A stretch of 64,000 bases of DNA from Streptosporangium sp. NBC_01495 (GTDB taxonomy: Bacteria > Actinomycetota > Actinomycetes > Streptosporangiales > Streptosporangiaceae): NCBI RefSeq assembly GCF_036250735.1, contig NZ_CP109430.1, forward strand, positions 1,116,001-1,180,000, given 5' to 3'. Positions 1 to 8,636 of this stretch are shown here, one piece after another (positions within the stretch are counted from its first letter, which is position 1; every line of letters starts with the position of its first letter). A model generated the notes under the pieces. The model worked only from the letters and a program-made list of their open reading frames with translations. It made no database searches and was not told the DNA's origin. The translations under genes and the position numbers were made by a program.

Positions 1-200
1 CGGCCGCCGTCGAGGCGGCGGACGCGCTCGACCCGCGCGCCTGCCGTTCCCGCGTGGAGCGCTTCTTCGGCGTGGAGGTGATGGCCCGCGCGTACGAGGC
101 GATCTACCGCAGGACGATCGCCGGGCTGCCGAGGCGGGCGGGGGAGGACCCGGGCAGGAGCGCCGGGGAGAGCAGGGACCTGGCCATGCCCGTCAACTGA
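1..200 (+). CDS. Glycosyltransferase family 4-like, C-terminal fragment
   Basis: The frame is open from base 3 to a TGA at 198-200 and enters from the left edge, so only the last 65 residues are seen. The tail DALDPRACRSRVERFFGVEV, followed by an MARAYEAIYRR helix, matches the usual C-terminal helix of GT-B (GT4) glycosyltransferases, where the final helix returns to the N-terminal domain. The last 25 or so residues are a charged, probably disordered tail. The donor and acceptor cannot be told from this fragment. Genes for GT4 enzymes sit near etfBA in several actinobacteria, so a role in polysaccharide or cell-envelope glycan synthesis is plausible but inferred. Confidence 0.6.
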   Translation, partial: AAVEAADALDPRACRSRVERFFGVEVMARAYEAIYRRTIAGLPRRAGEDPGRSAGESRDLAMPVN

Positions 201-297
201 GACGCGCTCTATGGTGGATCGCGGTACGGAGATCGACAGGGACCAACGGGGATCGCGGCGCGGCCCGCGGGGCCCGGCGGTAGGCGGAAGGACGTCC

Positions 298-1068
298 ATG
301 GGTGAGTTCGTGCGGGTGGAGGCGGCCGACGGGGTCGCGACGATCAGGCTCGACCGGCCGAAGATGAACGCGCTCAACCGGCAGGTCCAGCTGGAGATCG
401 CCGAGTGCGCCCGGCAGGTGGACGCCGACGACGACGTGTACGCCGTGGTCGTCTACGGGGGAGACGTCTTCGCGGCCGGTGCCGACATCAAGGAGATGGC
501 CGGCATGTCGTACGCCGACATGGCGGTCCACTCGCAGGTCCTGCAGGACTGCTTCACCGCCGTCGCGAGGATCGGCAAGCCCGTCGTCGCGGCCGTGACC
601 GGCTACGCGCTCGGCGGCGGCTGCGAGCTGGCCCTGTGCGCGGACGTCAGGATCGCCGGGGAGTCGGCCAAACTGGGCCAGCCCGAGATCCTGCTCGGCA
701 TCATCCCCGGCGCGGGCGGCACCCAGCGGCTGCCCCGGCTGGTCGGCCCGTCCAGGGCCAAGGACCTCATCTTCACCGGGCGCCACGTGCCCGCCGCCGA
801 GGCGCTGGGCATCGGCCTGGTGGACCGGGTCGTCCCCGACGAGGAGGTGTACACCGAGGCCCTCGCGTACGCCGCCCGGTTCGCGGGAGGCCCCGCCCTG
901 GCGCTGCGCGCCGCCAAGAGGGCCGTGGACCGCGGCCTGGAGACCGATCTCGACACCGGCCTGGAGATCGAGCGCCTGCAGTTCTCCGGCCTGTTCGCCA
1001 CCGACGACGCGGGGATCGGCATGCGAGCCTTCTCCGAGAGGTCGAAGGCGGAGTTCACCGGCCGCTGA
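298..1068 (+). CDS. Enoyl-CoA hydratase/isomerase (crotonase family)
   Basis: A 256-residue crotonase-fold protein, the usual family length. It likely hydrates trans-2-enoyl-CoA in fatty-acid beta-oxidation in the cytoplasm. The oxyanion-hole segments GADIKEMAG and YALGGGCELALCADVRIA are present, followed by the catalytic stretch QPEILLGIIPGAGGTQRL. The second acidic position of rat crotonase falls on Asp in SRAKDLIFTG, a common actinobacterial variant. The ATG at 298 is preceded by GGAAGGA at 286-292. An in-frame ATG at 211 lacks such a site and would add 29 unconserved residues. Nearby etfBA, which accepts electrons from acyl-CoA dehydrogenases, fits a fatty-acid oxidation role. The exact chain length or an isomerase activity cannot be read from sequence. 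Confidence 0.88.
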   Translation: MGEFVRVEAADGVATIRLDRPKMNALNRQVQLEIAECARQVDADDDVYAVVVYGGDVFAAGADIKEMAGMSYADMAVHSQVLQDCFTAVARIGKPVVAAVTGYALGGGCELALCADVRIAGESAKLGQPEILLGIIPGAGGTQRLPRLVGPSRAKDLIFTGRHVPAAEALGIGLVDRVVPDEEVYTEALAYAARFAGGPALALRAAKRAVDRGLETDLDTGLEIERLQFSGLFATDDAGIGMRAFSERSKAEFTGR

Positions 1069-1142
1069 CATGTCCGCCGGGTCGGCTGAGCTTGCAGGGA
1101 TCGGTCCTGATTGATCGAGAATTGCCGGTATCGTGCCGGATT

Positions 1143-1511
1143 ATGGTGCGGTTGGTGAAGCGTGCGCTGGTGCCCGCCCCGCTGCGGCGGGCGGTTCTCG
1201 GCTGGTTCGACTCCCGGTACATCTCCAGGGCCGACCACCGGCAGGACGTCAAGGACGCGCTCTGGGAGGTCCAGACGCTGGCCAGGGAGGTCACCTCGCT
1301 GCGCGCGGAGGTCGTCGAGCTGCGCGCGCGGGTGGCCGGGGTCAAACTCGACCCGGCGCGGGCCGGGCGCTGGGACGACGCCCACCGGCTGGCCCAGGAG
1401 ACCGCGGTCGCGCTGGACGGGGTGCTCCAGAACGAGGTGCTGCTCTGGCAGGCCGTGGACCGCGCCACCGGAGGCACGACGGAGGCGGCGGGCAGGGGGA
1501 GCGGCGCGTGA
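1143..1511 (+). CDS. Small coiled-coil protein upstream of PP-loop ATPase
   Basis: A 122-residue protein of unknown function. Residues about 1-25 are basic (VRLVKRALVPAPLRRAVLGW). Residues 35-65 form heptads with Leu/Val at a/d positions (ALWEVQTLAREVTSLRAEVV), predicting a coiled coil. A second amphipathic helix follows (HRLAQETAVALDGVLQNEVL). No catalytic motif or signal peptide is visible. Its stop overlaps the GTG of the next gene (GTGA, 1508-1511), so the two are probably translationally coupled and the proteins may act together. The ATG start has no strong ribosome site and is the least certain part of the call. It could be an adaptor or oligomerisation partner for the PP-loop enzyme, which is inference only. 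Confidence 0.65.
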   Translation: MVRLVKRALVPAPLRRAVLGWFDSRYISRADHRQDVKDALWEVQTLAREVTSLRAEVVELRARVAGVKLDPARAGRWDDAHRLAQETAVALDGVLQNEVLLWQAVDRATGGTTEAAGRGSGA

Positions 1512-2740
1512 GAGTGGCCTGGACGGCCGACGGCGGCACCTGGCACCTGGTGTTCCGGCTGGACCCCGAGGACGACGTCACCGGCTTCTGCGCGGACGGC
1601 CAGCCGCTGAAGCTGGCCACGAACACCTTCAGGGCCGAGCTGCCGCGGGCACCGCGTGACATCCACCCCGACCTGCTCGCCCTCGCCGCGTGGACCGTGA
1701 TCGCGCCGTGGACCCGGCGCCGCGTCACCTTCGACCGGCCGATCTCGCCGGAGCTCGCCGGGGCGATCGGCGACGGCTGGGGGGTCCAGGCCGGTCCCAC
1801 CGGTCCTACCGCAACACAGGCGCGGTCCGGCGGCAGGCTGGCGATCTCCTACAGTGGCGGGGCCGACTCGGTCGCCGTGGCCGCGATGCTGCCCGACGCG
1901 CCGTTCGTGCACTTCCAGCGGGTCTCCCACCCGCGCGTGCCCAACCGGTGGACCCACTACCGCTCCGACGTCCTGGCCTCGCTGGCCGGGAAGACCGGCC
2001 GCGAGCTGACCGTCGTCCGCTCCGACCTGGAGTTCACCCTCGCCGAGCCCCGGCCCGGCTACCCCGAGCACCACGCGGTCGCCGTGGGCGCGCTGCTGAT
2101 GGCCGACGAGCTCGACCTGGGAGGCCTGGCCTTCGGCTACGAGCTGGGGTCGCGCTGGCTGGGGGGCGCCCGCTACATACACCGCTACACGCCCGACAAC
2201 CTGATGTGGGCCCCGCACGGCGCCTGGGGGCGGGCGTTCGCCGCCGCCGGGCTGCACATCGTGCTTCCGGTGGGCGGGGTGAGCGAGGCCGTCACGATGC
2301 GGCTCGCCCTCGGCTCCGAGCTGCGCGGGCAGCTCCGCTGGTGCCTGCGCGGGGTGGGCGGCCCCTGCGGGACCTGCGGCAAGTGCCTGTACAAGGAGCT
2401 CATCCAGGCCGCCGTCGAGCGCCGCCCGCTTCGCACCACGATCACCGAGGGCCGCCCGGTCGCCCGCAAGTGGCAGCGGCCGCCCCCGTACGGGGGCCAG
2501 GAGATGATCGAGTACGGCTGCGCCCGGGTGCCCGGCATCGAGGACACGGTCTTCGCCGCGGCGGCGCGGCACCTTCGCGCGACCGAGTCCTCCACCGCCT
2601 GGCTGGACCGCTGCTACCCGCCCGCGGTCGCGGAGATTCCCGAACCGTGGCGCAAGCAGGTTCACGACTTCGTGGACGGGGAGATCGGTTTCATGAGCGA
2701 GGACGAGGCGCGTCGCGTCGAGACATGGGGGATGGCGTGA
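1508..2740 (+). CDS. PP-loop (N-type ATP pyrophosphatase) family protein with CxxCxxC site
   Basis: A 410-residue cytoplasmic protein. Near residue 115 it carries SYSGGADSVAVAAM, an SGGxDS PP-loop like that of QueC, TilS and MnmA. Near residue 285 it has GGPCGTCGKCLYK, a cysteine cluster that could bind zinc. The N-terminal 100 residues resemble neither QueC nor TilS. Such enzymes adenylate a carboxylate or carbonyl group and release pyrophosphate. The substrate here is unknown, and absence of other preQ0 genes nearby argues against QueC itself. Both ends overlap neighbours by GTGA (1508-1511 and 2737-2740), so it lies in the middle of a coupled three-gene unit with a coiled-coil protein and a D-aminopeptidase. 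The start is the GTG at 1508, forced by the overlap. Confidence 0.75.
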   Translation: MRVAWTADGGTWHLVFRLDPEDDVTGFCADGQPLKLATNTFRAELPRAPRDIHPDLLALAAWTVIAPWTRRRVTFDRPISPELAGAIGDGWGVQAGPTGPTATQARSGGRLAISYSGGADSVAVAAMLPDAPFVHFQRVSHPRVPNRWTHYRSDVLASLAGKTGRELTVVRSDLEFTLAEPRPGYPEHHAVAVGALLMADELDLGGLAFGYELGSRWLGGARYIHRYTPDNLMWAPHGAWGRAFAAAGLHIVLPVGGVSEAVTMRLALGSELRGQLRWCLRGVGGPCGTCGKCLYKELIQAAVERRPLRTTITEGRPVARKWQRPPPYGGQEMIEYGCARVPGIEDTVFAAAARHLRATESSTAWLDRCYPPAVAEIPEPWRKQVHDFVDGEIGFMSEDEARRVETWGMA

Positions 2741-3579
2741 AGGTCTACGTCTCGGTCGACATGGAAGGTGTCACCGGACTGACCGACCCCGAGGAGATGC
2801 ACGCCGGGGGCCGGGGCTACGAGCGCGGCTGCGAGCTGATGACCGGCGACGCCAACGCGGTCGTCGAGGGGGTGTTCGACGCCGGAGCCACCGCCGTGCG
2901 CGTCAACGACGCCCACGGCTCGACCAAGAACCTCAGGATCGACCTGCTCGACGAGCGGGCGACCCTGCTGCGGGGGCCGGGCAAGCCGCTGCGGATGGGA
3001 CAGGGGCTCGACGCGAGCTACCGGGCGGCCTGCTTCGCCGGTTACCACGCGCGGGCCGGTGTCCAGCACGGCGTGCTCAACCACACCTGGATGGGCAAGG
3101 AGATCCACAACATCTACCTCAACGGCGAGGTCTGCGGGGAGACCCGTCTCGTCGCCTCCTTCGCCGGGACGCTCGGCGTGCCGGTGGTCCTGGTGACCGG
3201 GGACGAGGCCGTCTGCGAGGAGGCCAGGGAGCTGCTCGGCGACGTGGAGACCGTCGCGGTAAAGAAGGGCATCGACAGGTTCGCCGCCGAGCTCCTGCCG
3301 CCCGCCGTCGCCCACGCCCGGATCCGCGAGGCCGCGGCCCGCGCGCTCGACCGGGTGGCCGACTTCCGCCTCTGCGCCCCCGAGCCGCCGTTCACCCTCG
3401 GCGTCGAGTGGAACTCCACCGCCATCGCCGCAGGATGCGCGATCATCCCCGGCGTGACGGCCGCGGGCCCCCGGCACACGGAGTTCACCACCGACGACTT
3501 CTCGCAGATCATGGCCCTCCTGGGGATCTTCGCCACGATCGGCGGCCATATCGCCTGCTCCAGCGGCGCGTACGGCTGA
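2737..3579 (+). CDS. dppA: D-aminopeptidase, peptidase family M55 (DppA-like)
   Basis: A 280-residue protein of the M55 zinc aminopeptidase family, whose type member, Bacillus subtilis DppA, releases N-terminal D-amino acids such as D-Ala and Gly. From the GTG at 2737 the zinc ligands fall at the family positions: D8 and E10 in SVDMEGVTG, H60 in NDAHGS, H104 in AGYHARAG, with an acidic residue in LNGEVCGE near 131-135. The catalytic His is near 116. The GTG overlaps the upstream stop (GTGA), so translation is coupled. An in-frame ATG at 2725 is possible but would lie inside the upstream gene. It probably works in the cytoplasm on peptidoglycan-derived D-peptides. How it links to the PP-loop enzyme is unknown. 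Confidence 0.88.
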   Translation: MKVYVSVDMEGVTGLTDPEEMHAGGRGYERGCELMTGDANAVVEGVFDAGATAVRVNDAHGSTKNLRIDLLDERATLLRGPGKPLRMGQGLDASYRAACFAGYHARAGVQHGVLNHTWMGKEIHNIYLNGEVCGETRLVASFAGTLGVPVVLVTGDEAVCEEARELLGDVETVAVKKGIDRFAAELLPPAVAHARIREAAARALDRVADFRLCAPEPPFTLGVEWNSTAIAAGCAIIPGVTAAGPRHTEFTTDDFSQIMALLGIFATIGGHIACSSGAYG

Positions 3580-3668
3580 CCCTTCCGATGCCCGCTCGAT
3601 GTCTTTTTCGCTCCCCTTTCGCCCCCCGGCTCCCTCGACCCGGATAGCCTGCGACGCGCGATTCCCCC

Positions 3669-3722
3669 CGACCCGGTGACTCCCCTCGACCCGGCGATTC
3701 CCTTCGACCCGACGGTGCCCGA
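3669..3722 (+). repeat. Three degenerate 18-bp tandem repeats in the gap before the amine oxidase
   Basis: Three head-to-tail units start at 3669, 3687 and 3705, each beginning CGACCCG and continuing with a GA(T/C)TCCC-like half. A fourth, poorer match begins near 3636. The array lies between dppA and the amine oxidase gene and ends about 18 bp before the ATG. It may be a minisatellite or a repeated protein-binding site. Confidence 0.6.
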
Positions 3723-3740
3723 TGTGCTTTGACGACCCCC

Positions 3741-5390
3741 ATGAGTGACGAGACGGGCCCCGCGCGGCCCGACGCCTCCTCCACGGCGGCCACCGCCGCC
3801 GAGACCGTATCCGCCGAGAGGGTGCCCGCCACGGGAGCGGGCCTGACGCGCAGGGCGCTGCTGGTCGGCGTGGGCGCGGCCGGGGGCGCCGGGGCGATGT
3901 TCGCGGCCATGGGCGCGCTCGGTCTCGCCCCCGAGTCCCAGGACAGGGACTTCACACCCCCGCGGCGCTCCGACTTCTCCCTCACCGGCAGGGGAGCGGC
4001 CAAGGTGGTCGTCCTCGGCGCGGGCATCGCCGGGCTCACCTGCGCCTACGAGCTGGGCAAGGCCGGGTACGACTGCACGGTCCTGGAGGCGTCCGGCCGG
4101 GTGGGCGGCAGGAACCTCACGCTGCGCGCGGGCGACCGGCTGGACGAGCTGGGCGGTGAGACGCAGACCGTGGCGTTCGAGGAGGGGATCTACTTCAACG
4201 CGGGGGCCGCGCGGATCGCGCCCTGGATGGTCACCATGGACTACTGCCGCGAGCTGGGCGTACCCGTCGAGATCTTCGTCAACAACAACGCCTCGGCGTA
4301 CGTCTACACGCGGGGCATGACCGCCCCGCTCCGGGCGCGCGCGGCCCGCGCGGACCTGTACGGCTATGTCGCGGAGCTGCTGGCCAAGGCGAGCAACGCG
4401 GGCGCGCTGAACCGCCGTCTCACCGCGGACGACCGCGAGCGGCTGGCGGAGTTCCTGCGGCGTTTCGGCGATCTCGGCCCCGACCTCGCCTACCGGCGGG
4501 ACTCCAGGCGGCGGGGGTTCGAGACCTACCCCGGGGTGGGCGAGGGCGTCTCCGTGGGCGCGGCCTCCTCGCTGCGCGACGTGCTCGCCGCGGGCACCGG
4601 CAGGTACGTCACCATGGACTTCGGCTACGACCAGGTCATGCCCATGTTCCAGCCGGTGGGCGGCATGGACACGATCACCGTCGCGCTCGCCGACGCGGTC
4701 GGCCGCGACCGGATCAGGACGGGCACGCCGGTCACCGGGATCAGGAACCTGCCCGACGGCGTGGAGGTCACCCACCGGGGCGGCGTCGTCCGCGCCGACT
4801 ACTGCGTCGCGACCCTGCCGCCCCACCTGTTCGCGCGCCTGCCGCACAACCTCGGCACCCCGGTCACCGCCGCGCTCCGCACGCCCGTACCCGTCTCCGC
4901 CGGCAAGATCGGGCTGGAGTACGGGAGGCGCTGGTGGGAGATCGACGACCGCATCTACGGGGGCGCCAGCGAGACGGACCTGGACATCACCCACATCTGG
5001 TACCCCTCTCACGGCTACCACTCCGGGGGCGGCCTGGTGGTCGGCTACTACAACGTCGAGGAGAACGCTGAGGCGTACACCGGTCTCTCCCACCGTGAGC
5101 GACGGAACCGCGCGCTCACCCAGGGCAAGAAGATCCACGGTGAGAAGTACCGTGCCGAGCTGCGTTCCAGCGTCTCGATCGCCTGGCGGCGCCAGCCGTA
5201 CATCGAGGGCGGCTGGGCGAGCTGGCCCTCCTTCGACGACGCCTTCGCCCTGCTGCAGCGCCCGGCGGGCCGGGTCTACTTCGCCGGAGACTGGCTCACG
5301 CACCTGACCGCCTGGCAGGCCGGCGCCATGGAGTCCGCGAGGAGGGCGGTCACCGATCTGCACCGCCGGGTGCTCCAGGCGACCTCCTGA
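3741..5390 (+). CDS. Flavin monoamine oxidase family protein with Tat signal
   Basis: A 549-residue FAD-dependent amine oxidase. The N-terminus carries a twin-arginine signal, LTRRALLVGVGAAGG, near residue 35, followed by a hydrophobic stretch, so the folded flavoprotein is probably exported. The Rossmann motif VVLGAGIAGLTCAYELGKAG lies near residue 95, followed by EASGRVGGRN, which binds the FAD ribose and phosphate. The C-terminal FAD motif is VYFAGDWLTHLTAWQAGAME near residue 515. It would oxidise an amine or amino acid to the imine, giving H2O2 and ammonia; the substrate is unknown. The ATG at 3741 is chosen over a TTG four codons upstream. It is transcribed alone, after a 160-bp gap that contains short repeats. 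Confidence 0.85.
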   Translation: MSDETGPARPDASSTAATAAETVSAERVPATGAGLTRRALLVGVGAAGGAGAMFAAMGALGLAPESQDRDFTPPRRSDFSLTGRGAAKVVVLGAGIAGLTCAYELGKAGYDCTVLEASGRVGGRNLTLRAGDRLDELGGETQTVAFEEGIYFNAGAARIAPWMVTMDYCRELGVPVEIFVNNNASAYVYTRGMTAPLRARAARADLYGYVAELLAKASNAGALNRRLTADDRERLAEFLRRFGDLGPDLAYRRDSRRRGFETYPGVGEGVSVGAASSLRDVLAAGTGRYVTMDFGYDQVMPMFQPVGGMDTITVALADAVGRDRIRTGTPVTGIRNLPDGVEVTHRGGVVRADYCVATLPPHLFARLPHNLGTPVTAALRTPVPVSAGKIGLEYGRRWWEIDDRIYGGASETDLDITHIWYPSHGYHSGGGLVVGYYNVEENAEAYTGLSHRERRNRALTQGKKIHGEKYRAELRSSVSIAWRRQPYIEGGWASWPSFDDAFALLQRPAGRVYFAGDWLTHLTAWQAGAMESARRAVTDLHRRVLQATS

Positions 5391-5463
5391 GTGTCACCGC
5401 GCGGCCGTAAAGTCTTCGGTGCGAGAGAATTTCCGAGGGAATTCCTAGGGAGACGAGACGGCG

Positions 5464-6045
5464 ATGGCGATCGGGACGTTGGACTGGACGAGTGCCGCGG
5501 AGCGGCCGGACCTGCTGGCCGAGCCGGTGGCGCGGGCCATCGGCGGGCTCGCCGGGCTCGGCGGGCTTGACGGGGCCGGCGGGCTTGACGGGGTCGGCGT
5601 CGGCGGGGTCGGCGGGGTCACAGTCGCCGAGATCGACCCGGAGCTGGCCGACACGGCGGCCTTCTGCGAGCGCTACGGCGTGAGCATGGGCGAGTCGGCC
5701 AACTGCGTGATCGTGGCGGCCAGGCGCGCGGGGGAGACCCGCTACGCGGCGTGCATGGTGCTCGCCACCACGAGGGCCGACGTCAACGGGGTGATCCGGC
5801 GCCACCTGGACGCGCGGAAGATCTCGTTCGCGTCGATGGACGACGCGGTCACGCTGACCGGCATGGAGTACGGCGGGATCACCCCGCTCGGGCTGCCCGA
5901 GGACTGGCCGGTGCTCGTCGACGAGGCGGTGGCGGCCCACCCGGGGGTCGTGATCGGCAGCGGCGTCCGCCGCTCCAAACTGGCCGTGGCCGGTTCCCTG
6001 CTGGCCGGGTTGAAGACGGCGCAGGTTCTCCACCTGGCGAACTGA
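5464..6045 (+). CDS. YbaK/EbsC-family aminoacyl-tRNA deacylase-like protein
   Basis: A 193-residue protein. From about residue 60 it follows the YbaK/ProX editing-domain pattern: FCERYGVSMGESANCVIVAA, then a strand/helix segment, ending in MEYGGITPLGLPEDWPVLVD and GSGVRRSKLAVAGSLL. Family members hydrolyse mischarged tRNAs such as Cys- or Ala-tRNA(Pro) in the cytoplasm. The catalytic-site lysine of bacterial YbaK is not obviously conserved, so specificity is open. Residues about 30-55 are an unusual Gly/Leu/Val-rich insert (GGLAGLGGLDGAGGLDG) encoded by a short DNA repeat. The ATG at 5464 follows GGGAGACGAG. It is monocistronic between the amine oxidase and the kinase cluster. Confidence 0.78.
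   Translation: MAIGTLDWTSAAERPDLLAEPVARAIGGLAGLGGLDGAGGLDGVGVGGVGGVTVAEIDPELADTAAFCERYGVSMGESANCVIVAARRAGETRYAACMVLATTRADVNGVIRRHLDARKISFASMDDAVTLTGMEYGGITPLGLPEDWPVLVDEAVAAHPGVVIGSGVRRSKLAVAGSLLAGLKTAQVLHLAN
5560..5595 (+). repeat. Two 18-bp direct repeats inside the YbaK-like gene
   Basis: GGCGGGCTTGACGGGG(C/T)C occurs at 5560-5577 and again at 5578-5595, differing at one base. It is followed by further GGCGGGGTC units. The array is in frame and makes the Gly-rich loop between the N-terminus and the editing domain. Repeat-unit gain or loss would change only loop length. Confidence 0.7.
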
Positions 6046-6161
6046 AGCGGAAATGAGATTAAGTGGGAGCGGGAATCGGGAAACCGTCGGGGTTCTGTGA
6101 ACGTTATTCAGTCGGAAAATGTGGCCCGATGGTTCATCTCGTGGGCGAGGTCTAAGCCGAT

Positions 6162-8636
6162 ATGGTGCTTCATGCCATGAATCAGGACGACCGATTGGGC
6201 CCTTACCGGCTGCTGCGGCGGCTCGGTGAGGGCGGTATGGGCGTGGTCCACCTAGCCGTCGACCCGCAGGGCCGGCAGGTGGCGGTGAAGGTCCTCCGCG
6301 CGGAGGTGGCGGGCGACGACGTCGCGCGCCGCCGTCTTTCGCGCGAGGTCGAGACGATGCGGCGGGTGCGCAGCGAGTACATCGCGGAGGTCCTCGACGC
6401 CGACGTGACCGGTCACCGCCCCTACATCGTGACGCGGTACGTCGCGGGCAGGCCGCTGGACGAGGTCATCAAGCAGGACGGCCCCATGGAGCTGCCCGCG
6501 CTGCTGCGGGTCGCGCACGGGGTGGCGTCGGCGCTGGCCGCCGTCCACTCGGTCGGGGTGATCCACCGCGACCTCAAGCCCGGCAACGTCCTCATCCTGG
6601 ACGGCGAGCCGGTCCTCATCGACTTCGGCATCGCGCAGGCCGTCGACGCCACCCGGCTCACCCAGACCGGCATGTTCATCGGCACCCCCGGCTACCTCGC
6701 CCCCGAGATCATCGAGGGGCACGAGGCCGGGCCCGAGGTCGACGTGCACGCCTGGGCGGGGACCCTGGTCTTCGCCGCCACCGGCCTGCCGCCCTTCGGC
6801 AAGGGCACGCTGGAGATGATCTTCTACAACATCACCGCGGGCAAGGCGAACGTCGACGCCGTCCCCCAGGCGCTCCAGCCGGTCCTGCGGGCCGCCCTCC
6901 AGCGCGACCCGGCCAGGCGGCCCGCCGCCGCCGAGCTGGCGGCGCAGGTGGGACGGCTGCTGCCCGGCTCCGGCAGGCCCCGGGTGCCCGACGAGATCGC
7001 CACGGTCGCGGAGTTCGACGACCCCGCCCCGGGCTCCCGCGGTCCCGGATCCCCGGGTGCCTTCGGCCACGGCGCCTCGGGCACGTCCGGCCGTCCCGGC
7101 GCCTTCGGCGACCACGGCGCGCGGTCCGGCCAGGGCGACCAGCCGGGCCAGGGCGTTCCCGGCCGTCAGGTGGCCCAGGGAGGCCAGGGGCCCACCGGAT
7201 CCGGTGTTCCGGCCCCGTACGTCCACGGCCGCCAAGGTGCCGCGGTCGACGAGCCCGGCGACGTGCCGACCCCGGTGGCGTCGCGCCCCGCGGTCCAGCA
7301 GCCCACCCCCTGGCCTCCCGTCCCCGCGGCCCAGCCCCACGAGTACGTCTCGCTGCTCGGCGAGGAGCAGTCCGACCCGTGGCCCACCCGCCGGGTGACG
7401 CCCGAGGAGCTGCGCCAGGCCGCGGCGGCCCAGCAGGCCGCGTACGACCTGCCCACCGGCATGCTCGCCCCCGAGGACGTTCCCACCCGCACCCCGGGTG
7501 CCGTCCCCGGTCCGGTGCCCGGTCCGTCCACCCCCGCCGCCGTCCGCGACCAGGGCGCCACCGCGCCGGTCTCCGACGGGGACATCCCCACGCAGCGGGT
7601 CCGCCCCCAGGACCTGCAGGAATACATCCGCCAGTACACCAACCAGCCGGGCCAGCCGGGCCAGCCGGGGCAGCCGGGGCAGCCGGGGCAGCCGGGCCAG
7701 CACGGTCAGCAGGCCCAGCACGGTCAGCAGGCCCAGCACGGTCAGCAGGCCCAGCACGGTCAGCAGGCCCAGCACGGTCAGCTCGGCCGGCAGGCTCAGC
7801 CGGGTCAGCAGGGTCAGCAGGGCCGGTCACCGCAGTCGGGTGGCCCGCCCCCGCCGCCCTACCCGCAGCGGCAGGCCCCGCCCGACCAGCAGCAGACCCC
7901 GCACGTCCGCACCCCCACACCGCCGCCCTACCCCTACCCGCACCCCCAGCCGCAGCAGCCCTCCCAGCACGCCCAGCAGCCGCAGCAGCCCGTGCCGGCG
8001 GCGCTCCACCCCGGCCAGCGTCCGGGTCACGCGTTGCAGCGTTCCAAGGCGTACGGGGTGGCGAGCGTGCTGATGCTGGTCATCATGACGGTCGCGGCGG
8101 TCGTCGCCCCGGTGATCGTCGCCGCGCTGGCGATCCCGGTGGCGATCCTGCTGCGCGCCGCCGACATCGCCCAGCCGGCGCTCAACGCCAGAAGGGCCGC
8201 GGGCGAGGCGGCGGCCGACGTCTTCCGGGTGCTCGGCCAGCCGGCCGCGCTCCTGAAGTCGATCGGCATCACCATCGCCCTCGTGCCCTACGCGCTGATC
8301 CTCGGCCTGCCGGTGACGCTCCTGCTCACGGTGCTGGTCGGGAGCATGCCGGAGACCAACGCGCTGAGCTGGGGCGTGGCCGTCGCGCTCTGGACCGTCT
8401 GCGCCGGACCCGGCGTCGAGGGCCCCAGCCGACAGATGCGACGTACGCTGGCATCACTGCTGCCGTCGCGCGGCGCGGCCATCATCGCCGTCGCGGGGCT
8501 GGCGGCGGTGGCGGCGCTGATGGTCTTCCTGGCGATCGGCACCGTGGGAGACACGGCACGACAGGCGGTGTGGACACCGGTCGACGTCGAAACGGTGAAG
8601 CAGGAACTGACGGACCTACGAAAGAAGGCGGCGTGA
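6162..8636 (+). CDS. Membrane Ser/Thr protein kinase, Pkn-type, with long Gln/Pro-rich linker
   Basis: An 824-residue Hanks-type kinase. The kinase domain (about 13-270) is complete: LGEGGMGVVH Gly-loop, VAVKVL with Lys43, HRDLKPGN with Asp137, IDFG with Asp154, and GTPGYLAPE. Residues about 280-620 are low-complexity Gly/Pro/Gln sequence including a GQHGQQA-type repeat array. The last 200 residues hold about four to five hydrophobic segments (MLVIMTVAAVVAPVIVAALA onward) and no PASTA or other sensor domain. It should phosphorylate Ser/Thr at the inner membrane face. The start may be the ATG at 6162 or at 6177. The stop overlaps the ATG of the next kinase (TGATG, 8634-8638), so the two are coupled. 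Confidence 0.9.
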   Translation: MVLHAMNQDDRLGPYRLLRRLGEGGMGVVHLAVDPQGRQVAVKVLRAEVAGDDVARRRLSREVETMRRVRSEYIAEVLDADVTGHRPYIVTRYVAGRPLDEVIKQDGPMELPALLRVAHGVASALAAVHSVGVIHRDLKPGNVLILDGEPVLIDFGIAQAVDATRLTQTGMFIGTPGYLAPEIIEGHEAGPEVDVHAWAGTLVFAATGLPPFGKGTLEMIFYNITAGKANVDAVPQALQPVLRAALQRDPARRPAAAELAAQVGRLLPGSGRPRVPDEIATVAEFDDPAPGSRGPGSPGAFGHGASGTSGRPGAFGDHGARSGQGDQPGQGVPGRQVAQGGQGPTGSGVPAPYVHGRQGAAVDEPGDVPTPVASRPAVQQPTPWPPVPAAQPHEYVSLLGEEQSDPWPTRRVTPEELRQAAAAQQAAYDLPTGMLAPEDVPTRTPGAVPGPVPGPSTPAAVRDQGATAPVSDGDIPTQRVRPQDLQEYIRQYTNQPGQPGQPGQPGQPGQPGQHGQQAQHGQQAQHGQQAQHGQQAQHGQLGRQAQPGQQGQQGRSPQSGGPPPPPYPQRQAPPDQQQTPHVRTPTPPPYPYPHPQPQQPSQHAQQPQQPVPAALHPGQRPGHALQRSKAYGVASVLMLVIMTVAAVVAPVIVAALAIPVAILLRAADIAQPALNARRAAGEAAADVFRVLGQPAALLKSIGITIALVPYALILGLPVTLLLTVLVGSMPETNALSWGVAVALWTVCAGPGVEGPSRQMRRTLASLLPSRGAAIIAVAGLAAVAALMVFLAIGTVGDTARQAVWTPVDVETVKQELTDLRKKAA
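7644..7782 (+). repeat. Tandem coding repeats (6 x 9 bp, then 4 x 18 bp plus partial) in kinase linker
   Basis: Six 9-bp units CAGCCGGG(C/G) span 7644-7697, encoding QPG. They are followed by four identical 18-bp units CAGCACGGTCAGCAGGCC at 7698-7769, encoding QHGQQA, and a fifth partial unit to about 7782. The near-perfect identity of the 18-bp units suggests recent slippage and likely length variation between strains. Confidence 0.85.

Noticed and set aside
1508..2740. QueC or TilS assignment for the PP-loop protein
   Set aside because: It shares only the PP-loop and a Cys cluster; the N-terminus and neighbours do not match queuosine or lysidine pathways.
3114..5363. Long open frame on the minus strand opposite the amine oxidase
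   Set aside because: It is antisense to a well-supported flavoprotein gene, is rich in Arg/Pro/Gly/Val as expected of GC-driven shadow frames, and shows no domain.
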